Shown here piece by piece: positions 1-5,433 of a stretch of 5,440 bases of DNA (position 1 is its first letter; each line of letters begins with the position of its first letter). Source of the DNA: Hydrogenophaga sp. (GTDB lineage Bacteria; Pseudomonadota; Gammaproteobacteria; Burkholderiales; Burkholderiaceae_C); NCBI GenBank assembly GCA_030684755.1, contig JAUXXN010000194.1, forward strand, positions 1 through 5,440, given 5' to 3'. The translations under genes and the position numbers were made by a program. The notes under the pieces were generated by a model that was not told the DNA's origin, searched no databases, and saw nothing but the letters and a program-made list of their open reading frames with translations.

Positions 1-1
1 G

Positions 2-841
2 GTGTGGGGCGTGGAAAGCAATTTTGGCCAGACCTTTGGCAAACATCCGCTCGTGCAGGCGCTGGGTACGCTGTCGTGCTTTGGTCGGCGCCAGGCGTTC
101 TTTCGCGGCGAGTTTTACGCCACGCTGCGCATCTTGCAGGCTGGGCACATCGCACCCGAGCGGCTGGTGGGCTCGTGGGCCGGCGCTTTCGGCCACACCC
201 AGTTCATGCCCACCACCTTCGAGCGGCTGGCGGTGGACTTTGACGGCGACGGCAAGCGCGACCTGATGGACAGCACCGCCGACGCCCTGGGCTCCACCGC
301 CAATTTTCTGGCCAAAGCCGGTTGGCAAACCGGCCAACCCTGGGGCTTTGAAGTGAAGCTGCCCGCAGGCTTTAGCACCACCGGCGAAGGCCGCCGCAGC
401 AAACGCCCCATGGCCGAATGGACCGCACGCGGCCTGCGCCAAGCCGACGGCACAGCCCTGCCCACCAACCTGGGCAACGCCGGACTGCTAGCGCCCGCAG
501 GCCCGCAAGGCCCGGCGTTTCTGGTGTTGCGCAACTTTGACGCGCTCTACAGCTACAACGCCGCTGAGAGCTACGGCCTGGCCATCGCCCACCTGAGCGA
601 CCGCCTGCGCGGCGCAGGCCCCTTCACCGCCGCCTGGCCCACCGACGACCCCGGCATTTCGCGCGCCGAACGCCGCGAACTGCAAGGCCTGCTGATCTTG
701 CGTGGCCACGACATTGGCCCGGTAGACGGCATGCTGGGTGAGAAAAGCCGCGCCGCCATTCGCATTGAACAAGCACGGCTGGGCCACGAGGTGAACGGGC
801 GTGGCGGGTTGAAGTTGCTGCGGGGGTTGCGCGCTCAATAA
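2..841 (+). CDS. Lytic murein transglycosylase, MltB type, with C-terminal peptidoglycan-binding domain (5' end missing)
   Basis: The product cleaves the MurNAc-GlcNAc bond of peptidoglycan in the periplasm, forming 1,6-anhydro ends. The visible 279 residues begin inside the catalytic domain, and the frame is open at the left edge. The signal peptide and N-terminal part are therefore missing, and the GTG at position 2 is an internal valine rather than a start. Seen: GVESNFG at residues 3-9, where Glu5 matches the catalytic glutamate of MltB (E. coli has GVETRWG); GSWAGAFGHTQFMP at 57-70, the conserved GxxAGAxGxxQFMP block; DFDGDGKRDLMD at 79-90, aligned with the EF-hand calcium loop of E. coli Slt35/MltB; and DALGSTANFLAKAGW at 94-108. 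Residues about 218-275 (RAERRELQGLLILRGHDIG, then VDGMLGEKSRAAI) fit a PG_binding_1 domain. E. coli MltB lacks such a C-terminal domain, but related proteobacterial transglycosylases often have one. The gene converges on the minus-strand gene ending at 871. Family assignment is firm; the exact subfamily and cell-wall role are inferred. Confidence 0.93.
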   Translation: MWGVESNFGQTFGKHPLVQALGTLSCFGRRQAFFRGEFYATLRILQAGHIAPERLVGSWAGAFGHTQFMPTTFERLAVDFDGDGKRDLMDSTADALGSTANFLAKAGWQTGQPWGFEVKLPAGFSTTGEGRRSKRPMAEWTARGLRQADGTALPTNLGNAGLLAPAGPQGPAFLVLRNFDALYSYNAAESYGLAIAHLSDRLRGAGPFTAAWPTDDPGISRAERRELQGLLILRGHDIGPVDGMLGEKSRAAIRIEQARLGHEVNGRGGLKLLRGLRAQ

Positions 842-870
842 ACCAGATTTTCGCTGGGCTCAGCGCGCCG

Positions 871-1317
871 TCACAGCCAGCCGAACTGCGCCCGCACATC
901 GCGCGCGGTAACGTTCACCGGCGCGGTGGGGGCGGCGGTGTATTGGCGCAGGTTGGGTGCGCGCACGCCGCCCGCGTTTTGGCCCAGCACGGCCACGGCT
1001 TTGATGCGCCAGCCGCGCTCACGCAGCGCGGCCACGTAGGCCTGGGCGTCGGGGTATTCGAGGGTGTCGGTTTTGTGGGCGTCGGGCGAAAGGCAGAACA
1101 ACACCGCATCAGCGCGGGTGCGGGTGACTTCGGCCACGTATTGCTCTACCGTCACCCGGGTGTCTTGCAGGGTGCCAACGCGTGCGTAAAAACGCTGCGG
1201 TTTTTTGGTGCCTTGGAGTTGAATGTCGCGCACGCTGCGGTTGAAGCAGCCGGTGAGGCTGCGAACCAGCGAGGCTTTGCGGGTGTTGCTGTTGCCGATG
1301 ATGATGTAAGCGTCCAT
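871..1317 (-). CDS. Small conserved hypothetical protein with altered P-loop motif
   Basis: This is a 148-residue protein of unknown function without signal peptide or membrane segment, so probably cytoplasmic. It opens with a hydrophobic strand and glycine-rich loop, MDAYIIIGNSNTRKAS, followed by a helix LVRSLTG. This has the layout of a Walker A motif (GxxxxGK[ST]), with Gly8 and Lys14 kept but Arg13 where the second Gly should be, Ala15 at the Ser/Thr position and Ser16 just after. A second hydrophobic strand, ADAVLFCLSPDA (69-80), could be the Walker B-like strand of a Rossmann-type sheet, and KAVAVLG (106-112) a third. No NKxD or other GTPase specificity motif is seen. The start is chosen because the first strand follows directly; a GAAGG lies rather far upstream (13 bases), so the ribosome site is weak. 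The gap to the upstream ybjQ-like stop is 21 bases, suggesting co-transcription. Coding is supported by the protein-like strand and helix pattern, but nucleotide binding is unproven. Confidence 0.8.
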   Translation of the reverse strand: MDAYIIIGNSNTRKASLVRSLTGCFNRSVRDIQLQGTKKPQRFYARVGTLQDTRVTVEQYVAEVTRTRADAVLFCLSPDAHKTDTLEYPDAQAYVAALRERGWRIKAVAVLGQNAGGVRAPNLRQYTAAPTAPVNVTARDVRAQFGWL

Positions 1318-1338
1318 GGGGTATTTCAGGCCTTCGCG

Positions 1339-1683
1339 TCAGAGTTTTACCGCCGTGCCGCTCACGGCCACCATCATCATGCCGTTGGTCTCGCCCAGCA
1401 CTTCGTAGTCAAAGTCGATGCCGATGACACCGTTGGCGCCCATTTCTTTGGCAGCTTCCAAAAGGCTTTCCATGGCGGCATCGCGCGCGCTGGCCAAGGC
1501 GCGCTCGTAGCCACTGGCCCGGCCACCCACCACGTCGCGCACCGAAGCGAACATATCGCGAAAAATATTGGCCCCAATGATGGCTTCACCGTTGACCACG
1601 CCCAGGTACTGGCTCTGCGCAATGCCCTCGGGGGTGGTGGTGCTGAGGAAGAATTTGTCGGTGCTTTTGGAAAACCAGCCCAT
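1339..1683 (-). CDS. YbjQ/UPF0145 family protein
   Basis: This is a small cytoplasmic protein of 114 residues belonging to the YbjQ family (Pfam 'putative heavy-metal-binding', formerly DUF74). The family is widespread and its physiological role is not established. Family hallmarks seen in order: FLSTTTPEG (12-20), [19 protein letters not shown] (25-43), [20 protein letters not shown] (47-66), the helix [28 protein letters not shown] (67-94) and the final strand [11 protein letters not shown] (102-112). The length is normal for the family (about 105-115). The frame stays open 25 codons upstream (to 1758), but the ATG at 1683 is preferred: it has GAGG eight bases upstream and leaves no low-complexity leader. 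It sits 76 bases after the ATPase gene and 21 bases before the altered-P-loop gene, all on one strand. No cysteine or histidine is present in the 114 residues, so the 'heavy-metal-binding' label should not be taken literally here. The family call is firm, the function open. Confidence 0.94.
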   Translation of the reverse strand: MGWFSKSTDKFFLSTTTPEGIAQSQYLGVVNGEAIIGANIFRDMFASVRDVVGGRASGYERALASARDAAMESLLEAAKEMGANGVIGIDFDYEVLGETNGMMMVAVSGTAVKL

Positions 1684-1691
1684 GTTGATCG

Positions 1692-1695
1692 CCTC
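1692..1695 (-). promoter_or_regulatory. Ribosome binding site of the ybjQ-like gene
   Basis: GAGG on the minus strand lies eight bases before the ATG at 1683. This decides the start in favour of the 114-residue product over the 139-residue open frame. No comparable Shine-Dalgarno was found for the upstream alternative. Confidence 0.65.
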
Positions 1696-1700
1696 GGTTG

Positions 1701-1720
1701 CGCACCGCCTGTTGGGTGCG
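1701..1720 (-). other. Stem-loop in the ybjQ leader
   Basis: CGCACC and GGTGCG form a six-base-pair perfect stem around an eight-base loop. In the minus-strand transcript it lies between the ATPase stop (1760) and the ybjQ ribosome site (1692-1695). No U-tract follows, so it is not an intrinsic terminator; it may be a leader structure or chance pairing in GC-rich DNA. Confidence 0.3.
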
Positions 1721-1759
1721 GGTTCATTGTGCCAGCGGGCGGGGCGGGGTTTGCTCAAC

Positions 1760-2404
1760 TCACCAAGCGGCCACCAGCCGCCCGCCCTGCACGCCCCAAG
1801 CGTGTTGCGCCATGGCGCGGGCTTCTTGTTCGTCGTGGGTGACCAAAATGGCCGACATGCCCGCGGCCTGGATGCGGTCGCGGAATTCGGCGCGCAGTTG
1901 ATCGCGCAAGCTGGCGTCCAGCGCGGAAAAGGGTTCGTCCAGCAGCAGCACGCGCGGGCGGGTGATGAGGGCGCGGGCCAGGGCTACGCGCTGTTGCTCG
2001 CCGCCAGAGAGCGTCCAGACCCTGGCGGTAGCGTGGTTGACCAGGCCAAAACGGGCCAGCATGTCGCGGGCCTGCTCGCGGGCGGCGGCTTTGCCCAGGC
2101 CTTGTTCGCGCAGGCCAAAAGCCACGTTGTCTTGCACGTTCAGGTGCGGGAACAGCGCAAAGTCTTGAAACATGAGGGCAAAGCGGCGCTGTTCGGGCGG
2201 CTGGTGGGTGATGTCTTGGCCGCCGTACCACACGCTGCCGCGCTCAGCCGTCTCCAGCCCGGCCACGATTTTGAGCAGTGTGCTTTTGCCGCTGCCCGAA
2301 GCACCCAGCAGGGCCACGGTTTCGCCGCTGTTCACCTTCAGGTTCACGCTGTCGAGCAGCGGGCGGTGGTCCCATTGTTTGGCGATGTCGCGCAGTTCAA
2401 GCAT
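1760..2404 (-). CDS. thiQ: ABC transporter ATP-binding protein, ThiQ-like
   Basis: This is the cytoplasmic ATPase subunit that powers import through the adjacent permease, probably of thiamine or its phosphates. All nucleotide-binding motifs are intact in 214 residues: Walker [10 protein letters not shown] (34-42), Q-loop MFQDFALFP (78-86, Gln80), signature LSGGEQQR (132-139), Walker B RVLLLDEP (151-158, catalytic Glu157), D-loop SALD (160-163) and H-loop THDE (189-192, His190). The protein ends soon after the H-loop and lacks the C-terminal TOBE regulatory domain of the longer MalK/FbpC ATPases; this short form is typical of ThiQ (about 230 residues) and also of YnjD. The frame remains open far upstream (to 3274), but that stretch is a Trp/Arg/Cys-rich shadow of the permease gene. 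The start at 2404 begins with the usual [11 protein letters not shown] strand and overlaps the permease stop by eight bases. The ATPase call is certain; the thiamine substrate is inferred from the neighbours. Confidence 0.92.
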   Translation of the reverse strand: MLELRDIAKQWDHRPLLDSVNLKVNSGETVALLGASGSGKSTLLKIVAGLETAERGSVWYGGQDITHQPPEQRRFALMFQDFALFPHLNVQDNVAFGLREQGLGKAAAREQARDMLARFGLVNHATARVWTLSGGEQQRVALARALITRPRVLLLDEPFSALDASLRDQLRAEFRDRIQAAGMSAILVTHDEQEARAMAQHAWGVQGGRLVAAW

Positions 2405-4043
2405 GGGGCGGTTTGTCCTTTTTTCCTTCAATGCCCGCAAAGGCCAGCAGCGCCAGCGCCATGAGCAGGCAGGCCAGCACCAGCGCGGCATCGAGGTTGC
2501 CCGCGCCGGGGCGGCCCAGGCGTTGGTACATGAGGGTGGTGAGGGTGGTCCATTCAGGCCGCGACAAAAACAGCGACACCGCAAACTCGCCCAGCGCGGT
2601 GGCAGCTGCAAAGGCCATGCCCCGGCGCAGCGCGCCCGACACCAGCGGCAGCGTGACGCGCCAAAACACCCGCATGGGGCTCGCGCCCAGCGTGGCTGCG
2701 GCTTGGGCGTAGCTGGCGGGCAGGCTGTCCAGCGCGGTGCTGAGCGACTTGGCCACAAACGGGTAGGCCAGCAGCGCGTAAGCCGACACCAGCAGGCCCA
2801 AGCTGGCGGTCCACTGCGGGTAGAGCAGCAAGAGGCCAAACGCCACCGTGACCGGCGACACCACAAACGGCAAAAAAGCCGCAGCCCGCCAAGCCAAAGC
2901 CAGGCCACCCCGGGCGCTGCTGGCACCGTGGGCGGCACCCGCCACATCAAGGGCACGCACCGCCAGCGCATGGCACAGGCCCAGCGCGGTGGCCAGCCCC
3001 AGCGCCATGGCAGAAAAACGCAGCGTGTTCCACAGGGCTTGGGCGGTTTCGGGCTCCAGCAACACCGCCCCGCCCTGCCCCCACAGCAGCGCCCGCGCCG
3101 CTTGCCCCACGATGGCCAACAACGGCGCGGCACACACCAGCCCCAGCACCGCCCAAGCACCCGCCACCGCCGCCCACTGGCCCGGCCCGCGTGGGCGCTG
3201 GCGTGCCACCGGCGTGGTGCGCCCAGGCGCGGCCAGGCGCTTCTCCATCCACGCATAGGCCAGCGCCACGGCACCGGTCAGCAGCAACATCCACACCGCC
3301 AACACACCGGCCTGACCCAGCTCCAGCTCGTGCGCCACCAGGGTGTAAATCTCCACCTCTACCGTGGCGTAGCGCTGCCCGCCCAGCATCAGCGCCAGCC
3401 CAAAACCCGAAAAACAGTACAGAAACACCAGGCACAGCGCCGACGCCAACCACGGCGCAACAGCAGGCCATTCCACCCGCCAAAACGCACGCCAGGGCGT
3501 GGAGCCCAGACTGCGGGCAGCGGCCACACGGGTGGCGCTCACCTGCTCCAGCGCGTCCACACCAGCACGCACCACCAGACACAGGTTGAAAAACAAATTG
3601 CCGTAGAGCAGCAGAAAAGGGCTGTCTTCCAGATCAAACCCCGCGTTGGCCAGCGGCTCGCCCAGCCAACCACGCGGCCCCCACAACGCCAGCACGCCCA
3701 TGGCGGCCACCAGTGTGGGCACCACAAAAGGCAGCATCAACAGGCGCAACACGGTGGCACGCCCGGCAAATTCCAGCCGGGCCAGCACCCAGGCCAGCGG
3801 CAGACCCAACACCAGTGCCAAAGCGCAGGTGATGGCAGCCTGCGCAAACGACCAGAACAAGCGCCAACGCAGGTGGTCGTCTTGCCACAGCGCCCACCAC
3901 GACACGGCTTCGCCCGGAGTGGTAGTGGCGCCCAAGCCTTCGGCCAGCAGCCGTGCCACAGGCGCAGCCAACACCAGCGCCAGAAACGCCAGGGGCACTG
4001 CGGGAAGCAGCCAGCGCATGGGCTGAGGTGACACGATTTTCAT
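2397..4043 (-). CDS. thiP: Double-domain ABC transporter permease, ThiP-like
   Basis: This inner-membrane channel subunit has 548 residues, close to E. coli ThiP (536), and consists of two fused permease halves. Hydrophobic segments are seen at about 11-33, 65-88, 100-120, 145-165, 200-221, 245-265, 290-315, 340-365, 385-408, 415-430, 470-492 and 519-537, fitting about twelve membrane spans. Each half carries an EAA-type coupling loop facing the ATPase: AAARSLGSTPWRAFWRVEWP (174-193) and QAAATLGASPMRVFWRVTLP (447-466). The passage GNLFFNLCLVVRAGVDALEQ (148-167) and LGGQRYATVEVEIY (220-233) closely resemble ThiP; iron permeases of the FbpB type share the fold. The ATG at 4043 is the first possible start in the frame, but no Shine-Dalgarno is visible before it or before the alternative ATG at 4019. 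A stem-loop ends five bases upstream. The gene lies 312 bases after the binding-protein gene and overlaps the ATPase start. The permease call is certain; thiamine as substrate is likely. YnjC is an alternative relative. Confidence 0.92.
   Translation of the reverse strand: MKIVSPQPMRWLLPAVPLAFLALVLAAPVARLLAEGLGATTTPGEAVSWWALWQDDHLRWRLFWSFAQAAITCALALVLGLPLAWVLARLEFAGRATVLRLLMLPFVVPTLVAAMGVLALWGPRGWLGEPLANAGFDLEDSPFLLLYGNLFFNLCLVVRAGVDALEQVSATRVAAARSLGSTPWRAFWRVEWPAVAPWLASALCLVFLYCFSGFGLALMLGGQRYATVEVEIYTLVAHELELGQAGVLAVWMLLLTGAVALAYAWMEKRLAAPGRTTPVARQRPRGPGQWAAVAGAWAVLGLVCAAPLLAIVGQAARALLWGQGGAVLLEPETAQALWNTLRFSAMALGLATALGLCHALAVRALDVAGAAHGASSARGGLALAWRAAAFLPFVVSPVTVAFGLLLLYPQWTASLGLLVSAYALLAYPFVAKSLSTALDSLPASYAQAAATLGASPMRVFWRVTLPLVSGALRRGMAFAAATALGEFAVSLFLSRPEWTTLTTLMYQRLGRPGAGNLDAALVLACLLMALALLAFAGIEGKKDKPPHA
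2416..2420 (-). promoter_or_regulatory. Ribosome binding site of thiQ, inside thiP
   Basis: AAGGA on the minus strand lies 11 bases before the ATG at 2404, within the last codons of the permease gene. The spacing is slightly long; together with the eight-base stop/start overlap it suggests that ribosomes finishing thiP help to start thiQ. Confidence 0.5.
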
Positions 4044-4048
4044 GGGGT

Positions 4049-4089
4049 GGCGTGGCGGTGTGAACGGACGGGATATGCCGTCTCACGCC
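4049..4089 (-). promoter_or_regulatory. Two-tier stem-loop directly before the thiP start
   Basis: In the minus-strand transcript an outer six-pair stem (GGCGTG 4089-4084 with CACGCC 4054-4049) encloses an inner five-pair stem (GACGG 4082-4078 with CCGTC 4071-4067) with loop CATATC. The outer stem ends five bases before the ATG at 4043, so it covers the place where a ribosome site would be. It may limit thiP translation; the pairing is visible, the role is inferred. Confidence 0.4.
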
Positions 4090-4091
4090 TG

Positions 4092-4127
4092 CCCCCATCC
4101 CAACCTTCCCCCAGAGGGGGAAGGAGC
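4092..4127 (+). repeat. Palindromic intergenic repeat, copy 1
   Basis: A 36-base element starts with CCCCCATCCCAA and ends with AAGGAGC. Its core is a nine-pair hairpin, CCTTCCCCC (4104-4112) and GGGGGAAGG (4116-4124), with loop AGA. It is identical over all 36 bases to copy 2, 78 bases further on. It has the style of a dispersed REP-like element of proteobacterial genomes. Confidence 0.85.
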
Positions 4128-4169
4128 AAGACAGCGCTTTGGCTTAGCGGCTGCGGGCGGGCAAGCCTC

Positions 4170-4205
4170 CCCCCATCCCAACCTTCCCCCAGAGGGGGAA
4201 GGAGC
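4170..4205 (+). repeat. Palindromic intergenic repeat, copy 2
   Basis: Exact direct copy of the element at 4092-4127, with the hairpin arms at 4182-4190 and 4194-4202. The spacer between copies 1 and 2 (4128-4169, 42 bases) and that between copies 2 and 3 (4206-4241, 36 bases) both contain GACAGC and GCGCTTTGG, so the duplicated unit may be larger than the hairpin element. Confidence 0.85.
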
Positions 4206-4241
4206 CATTCGGGGACAGCCCGCTCTGCGCTTTGGGGGTTG

Positions 4242-4277
4242 GCTCCCTCCCCCTCTGGGGGAGGGTTGGGGTGGGGG
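4242..4277 (-). repeat. Palindromic intergenic repeat, copy 3, inverted
   Basis: Read on the minus strand, this is the same 36-base element with three differences from copies 1 and 2. One is outside the stem (CAT to CAC). The other two are a matched pair in the stem: arm CCTTCCCCC becomes CCCTCCCCC and GGGGGAAGG becomes GGGGGAGGG, replacing a T-A pair by C-G and keeping all nine pairs (plus-strand arms at 4245-4253 and 4257-4265). With copy 2 it also forms a larger inverted repeat. Confidence 0.85.
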
Positions 4278-4340
4278 CGCTCCCGGTTTAGGGGTATCAA
4301 ATTCAAAATGGCCGATGGGTTTTGCATGCCGTTGCTTGAC

Positions 4341-4356
4341 AGGCAGAGCCCTGCCT
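4341..4356 (-). other. Stem-loop at the thiB stop codon
   Basis: AGGCAG and CTGCCT pair over six bases around the loop GGCT (minus strand), beginning at the last base of the TAA stop at 4358-4356. No U-run follows, so termination here is doubtful. It might slow 3' exonucleases or be a weak partial terminator between the binding protein and the permease. Confidence 0.35.
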
Positions 4357-5420
4357 TACTTCAACACCACCCTCGTCCAGCGCTGCAACCAGGCTTTGCT
4401 TTGCGCCATCTGGGCGGCTGTGGGGTTGTCGAAGCGGGTGGGTTCGCTGGCGTGTTGCTTCATCACATCCACCCGGGCAGCACCGGCCTCTGCCGGAAAC
4501 ATCCACATGGTGGTTTGCAGGGCTTGCTGCACCTGGGCTGAGCGCATGAATTCAATAAAGCGGCCAGCGGCCTCGCGTGCAGCGGGGTTGCCGCCTTTGA
4601 CCAGAGCCACACCTTCCACCTGGCGAAACACGGCGCCTTTCAAGAACAGGTTGGCGGTAGGCGATTCGCTCAGTTTTTCTTTGGCGTAAAACACCTCGGC
4701 AGCGGGGCTGCTTGCGTAGCTGACGACGATAGGGCGCGTGCCGCCGTTGCGGGTGAAGTCGGTGTAATAGGCCTCGGTCCAGCCTTTGGCCACTTTCACG
4801 CCGTTGGCGCGCATGCTGGCCCACCAGTCAAACGCGGCTTGTTCGCCCAAACCGGCGATGGTGGACCACAAAAATGCCTGCCCGGGGCTGGATGTGGCGG
4901 GGTTTTGCACCACCAGCAGCTTGCGGTAGGCGGGCAGAGTCAGGTCTTGCAACGAAGTGGGCAGCGCCAGACCTTTCTGGGCAAACCAGGCTTTGTCGAT
5001 GTTGAGGGTGACATAGCCATAGTCCACCGGCACCACACCGGCCACCACGCCGCTGGGGCCTGCGTCTTCGGCCATGCCCACCGCAGCGGTGCGCTGGGCG
5101 GCGGGACCGCTGTAGGCGTCGAGTACGTTGGCGGCTTGGGCGCGCGGCAGCAGGGTGTTGTCGATGCCAAACACCACATCGGCCAACGGTTTGGCGCGGG
5201 TCAAGATGAGTTTGTTGACGATTTCGCCCGCGTCGCCCGCTTTCACGATTTGCAGCTTGACGCCCGCGTCTTTTTCAAACTGGGCCAGCAGGTCTTTGGG
5301 CAAATCGAACGAGCTGTGGGTGAGCACGCGCAGGGGCGTGGCCGGGGTGGCTTGTGCAAACGTGGCCGTGGCCGCGAGTGACAGAGAAAACAGAAGCCCA
5401 GAAAAAATCCGCCGTTGCAT
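4356..5420 (-). CDS. thiB: Periplasmic thiamine-type ABC transporter substrate-binding protein, ThiB-like
   Basis: This soluble periplasmic receptor delivers its ligand, probably thiamine, TMP or TPP, to the ThiP/ThiQ-like importer encoded downstream. It has 354 residues. A signal peptide is clear: basic MQRR, hydrophobic 5-22, and cleavage probably after AQA near residue 24. Sequence blocks shared with ThiB follow: ADVVFGIDNTLL (80-91), PVDYGYVTLNIDKAWF (131-146), NPATSSPGQAFLWST (173-187), KGWTEAYYTDF (212-222), VVSYASSPA (232-240), TMWMFPAEAG (304-313) and a WLQRWTR end (344-350). Trp214, Tyr235 and Trp306 fall in blocks that supply ligand-stacking residues in E. coli ThiB. In contrast, the first loop reads LTHSSFDLPKD (33-43) where the E. 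coli protein has YTYDSFAADW, so that Tyr and Trp are absent; I associate this variant with ThiB-annotated proteins of actinobacteria and other groups. The ATG at 5420 has AAGG nine bases upstream and is preferred over a TTG at 5438. Family call firm, exact ligand inferred. Confidence 0.92.
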   Translation of the reverse strand: MQRRIFSGLLFSLSLAATATFAQATPATPLRVLTHSSFDLPKDLLAQFEKDAGVKLQIVKAGDAGEIVNKLILTRAKPLADVVFGIDNTLLPRAQAANVLDAYSGPAAQRTAAVGMAEDAGPSGVVAGVVPVDYGYVTLNIDKAWFAQKGLALPTSLQDLTLPAYRKLLVVQNPATSSPGQAFLWSTIAGLGEQAAFDWWASMRANGVKVAKGWTEAYYTDFTRNGGTRPIVVSYASSPAAEVFYAKEKLSESPTANLFLKGAVFRQVEGVALVKGGNPAAREAAGRFIEFMRSAQVQQALQTTMWMFPAEAGAARVDVMKQHASEPTRFDNPTAAQMAQSKAWLQRWTRVVLK

Positions 5421-5429
5421 GTGATGCCG

Positions 5430-5433
5430 CCTT
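5430..5433 (-). promoter_or_regulatory. Ribosome binding site of thiB
   Basis: AAGG on the minus strand lies nine bases before the ATG at 5420, followed directly by CGG. It supports this start over the TTG at 5438, which would add only MTRRHH before an already complete signal peptide. The promoter and any riboswitch lie beyond the window. Confidence 0.6.

Larger units (their letters stand above)
4044..4355. other. Structured intergenic region between thiB and thiP
   Basis: These 312 bases hold no believable gene. They contain, in minus-strand order, a hairpin at the thiB stop (4341-4356), a comparatively AT-rich stretch (about 4290-4335) that could hold a promoter although no clear -35/-10 pair was found, three copies of a palindromic repeat (4277-4092) and a two-tier hairpin before thiP (4089-4049). 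Open frames crossing it translate to HPNLPPEGEGA and PPLGEGWDGG, which are translations of the repeat rather than proteins. No CTGAGA core of a TPP riboswitch is present on the minus strand. Confidence 0.75.

Noticed and set aside
852..865. Hairpin CGCTG-GGCT-CAGCG between the convergent genes as a bidirectional terminator
   Set aside because: The stem has only five pairs, and neither strand has a U-run after it in the right orientation; a terminator cannot be supported.
1714..1750. Possible promoter before the ybjQ-like gene (TTGAGC and CACAAT, or a TGGCAC sigma-54-like site)
   Set aside because: The -35/-10 spacing would be 21 bases, and the GG and GC of the sigma-54 reading are 12 rather than 10 apart. 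Neither matches well enough.
943..1842. 299-codon open frame on the plus strand
   Set aside because: It runs antisense to the YbjQ-family gene, the altered-P-loop gene and the end of thiQ. The composition is Ala/Gly/His-rich and lacks recognisable motifs.
2405..3274. N-terminal extension of the ATPase (possible fusion protein in the 504-codon frame)
   Set aside because: The extension is a Trp/Arg/Cys-rich out-of-frame reading of the permease gene. The ATPase has a normal start with a ribosome site at 2404.
2172..4031. 619-codon open frame on the plus strand
   Set aside because: It is antisense to the permease and ATPase, both with unmistakable motifs. Its translation is Gln/Arg/His/Pro-rich with no fold pattern, as expected of a shadow frame in GC-rich coding DNA.
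4092..4277. Short CRISPR-like array (36-base repeats with 42- and 36-base spacers)
   Set aside because: The third copy is inverted, the repeats are near-complete homopurine/homopyrimidine palindromes, the spacers share motifs with each other, and no cas gene is nearby.
4040..4689. Open frames crossing the thiB-thiP gap, translating to HPNLPPEGEGA and PPLGEGWDGG repeats
   Set aside because: The repeated peptides are translations of the palindromic DNA repeat on either strand, and no ribosome site or protein-like sequence outside the repeats is seen.
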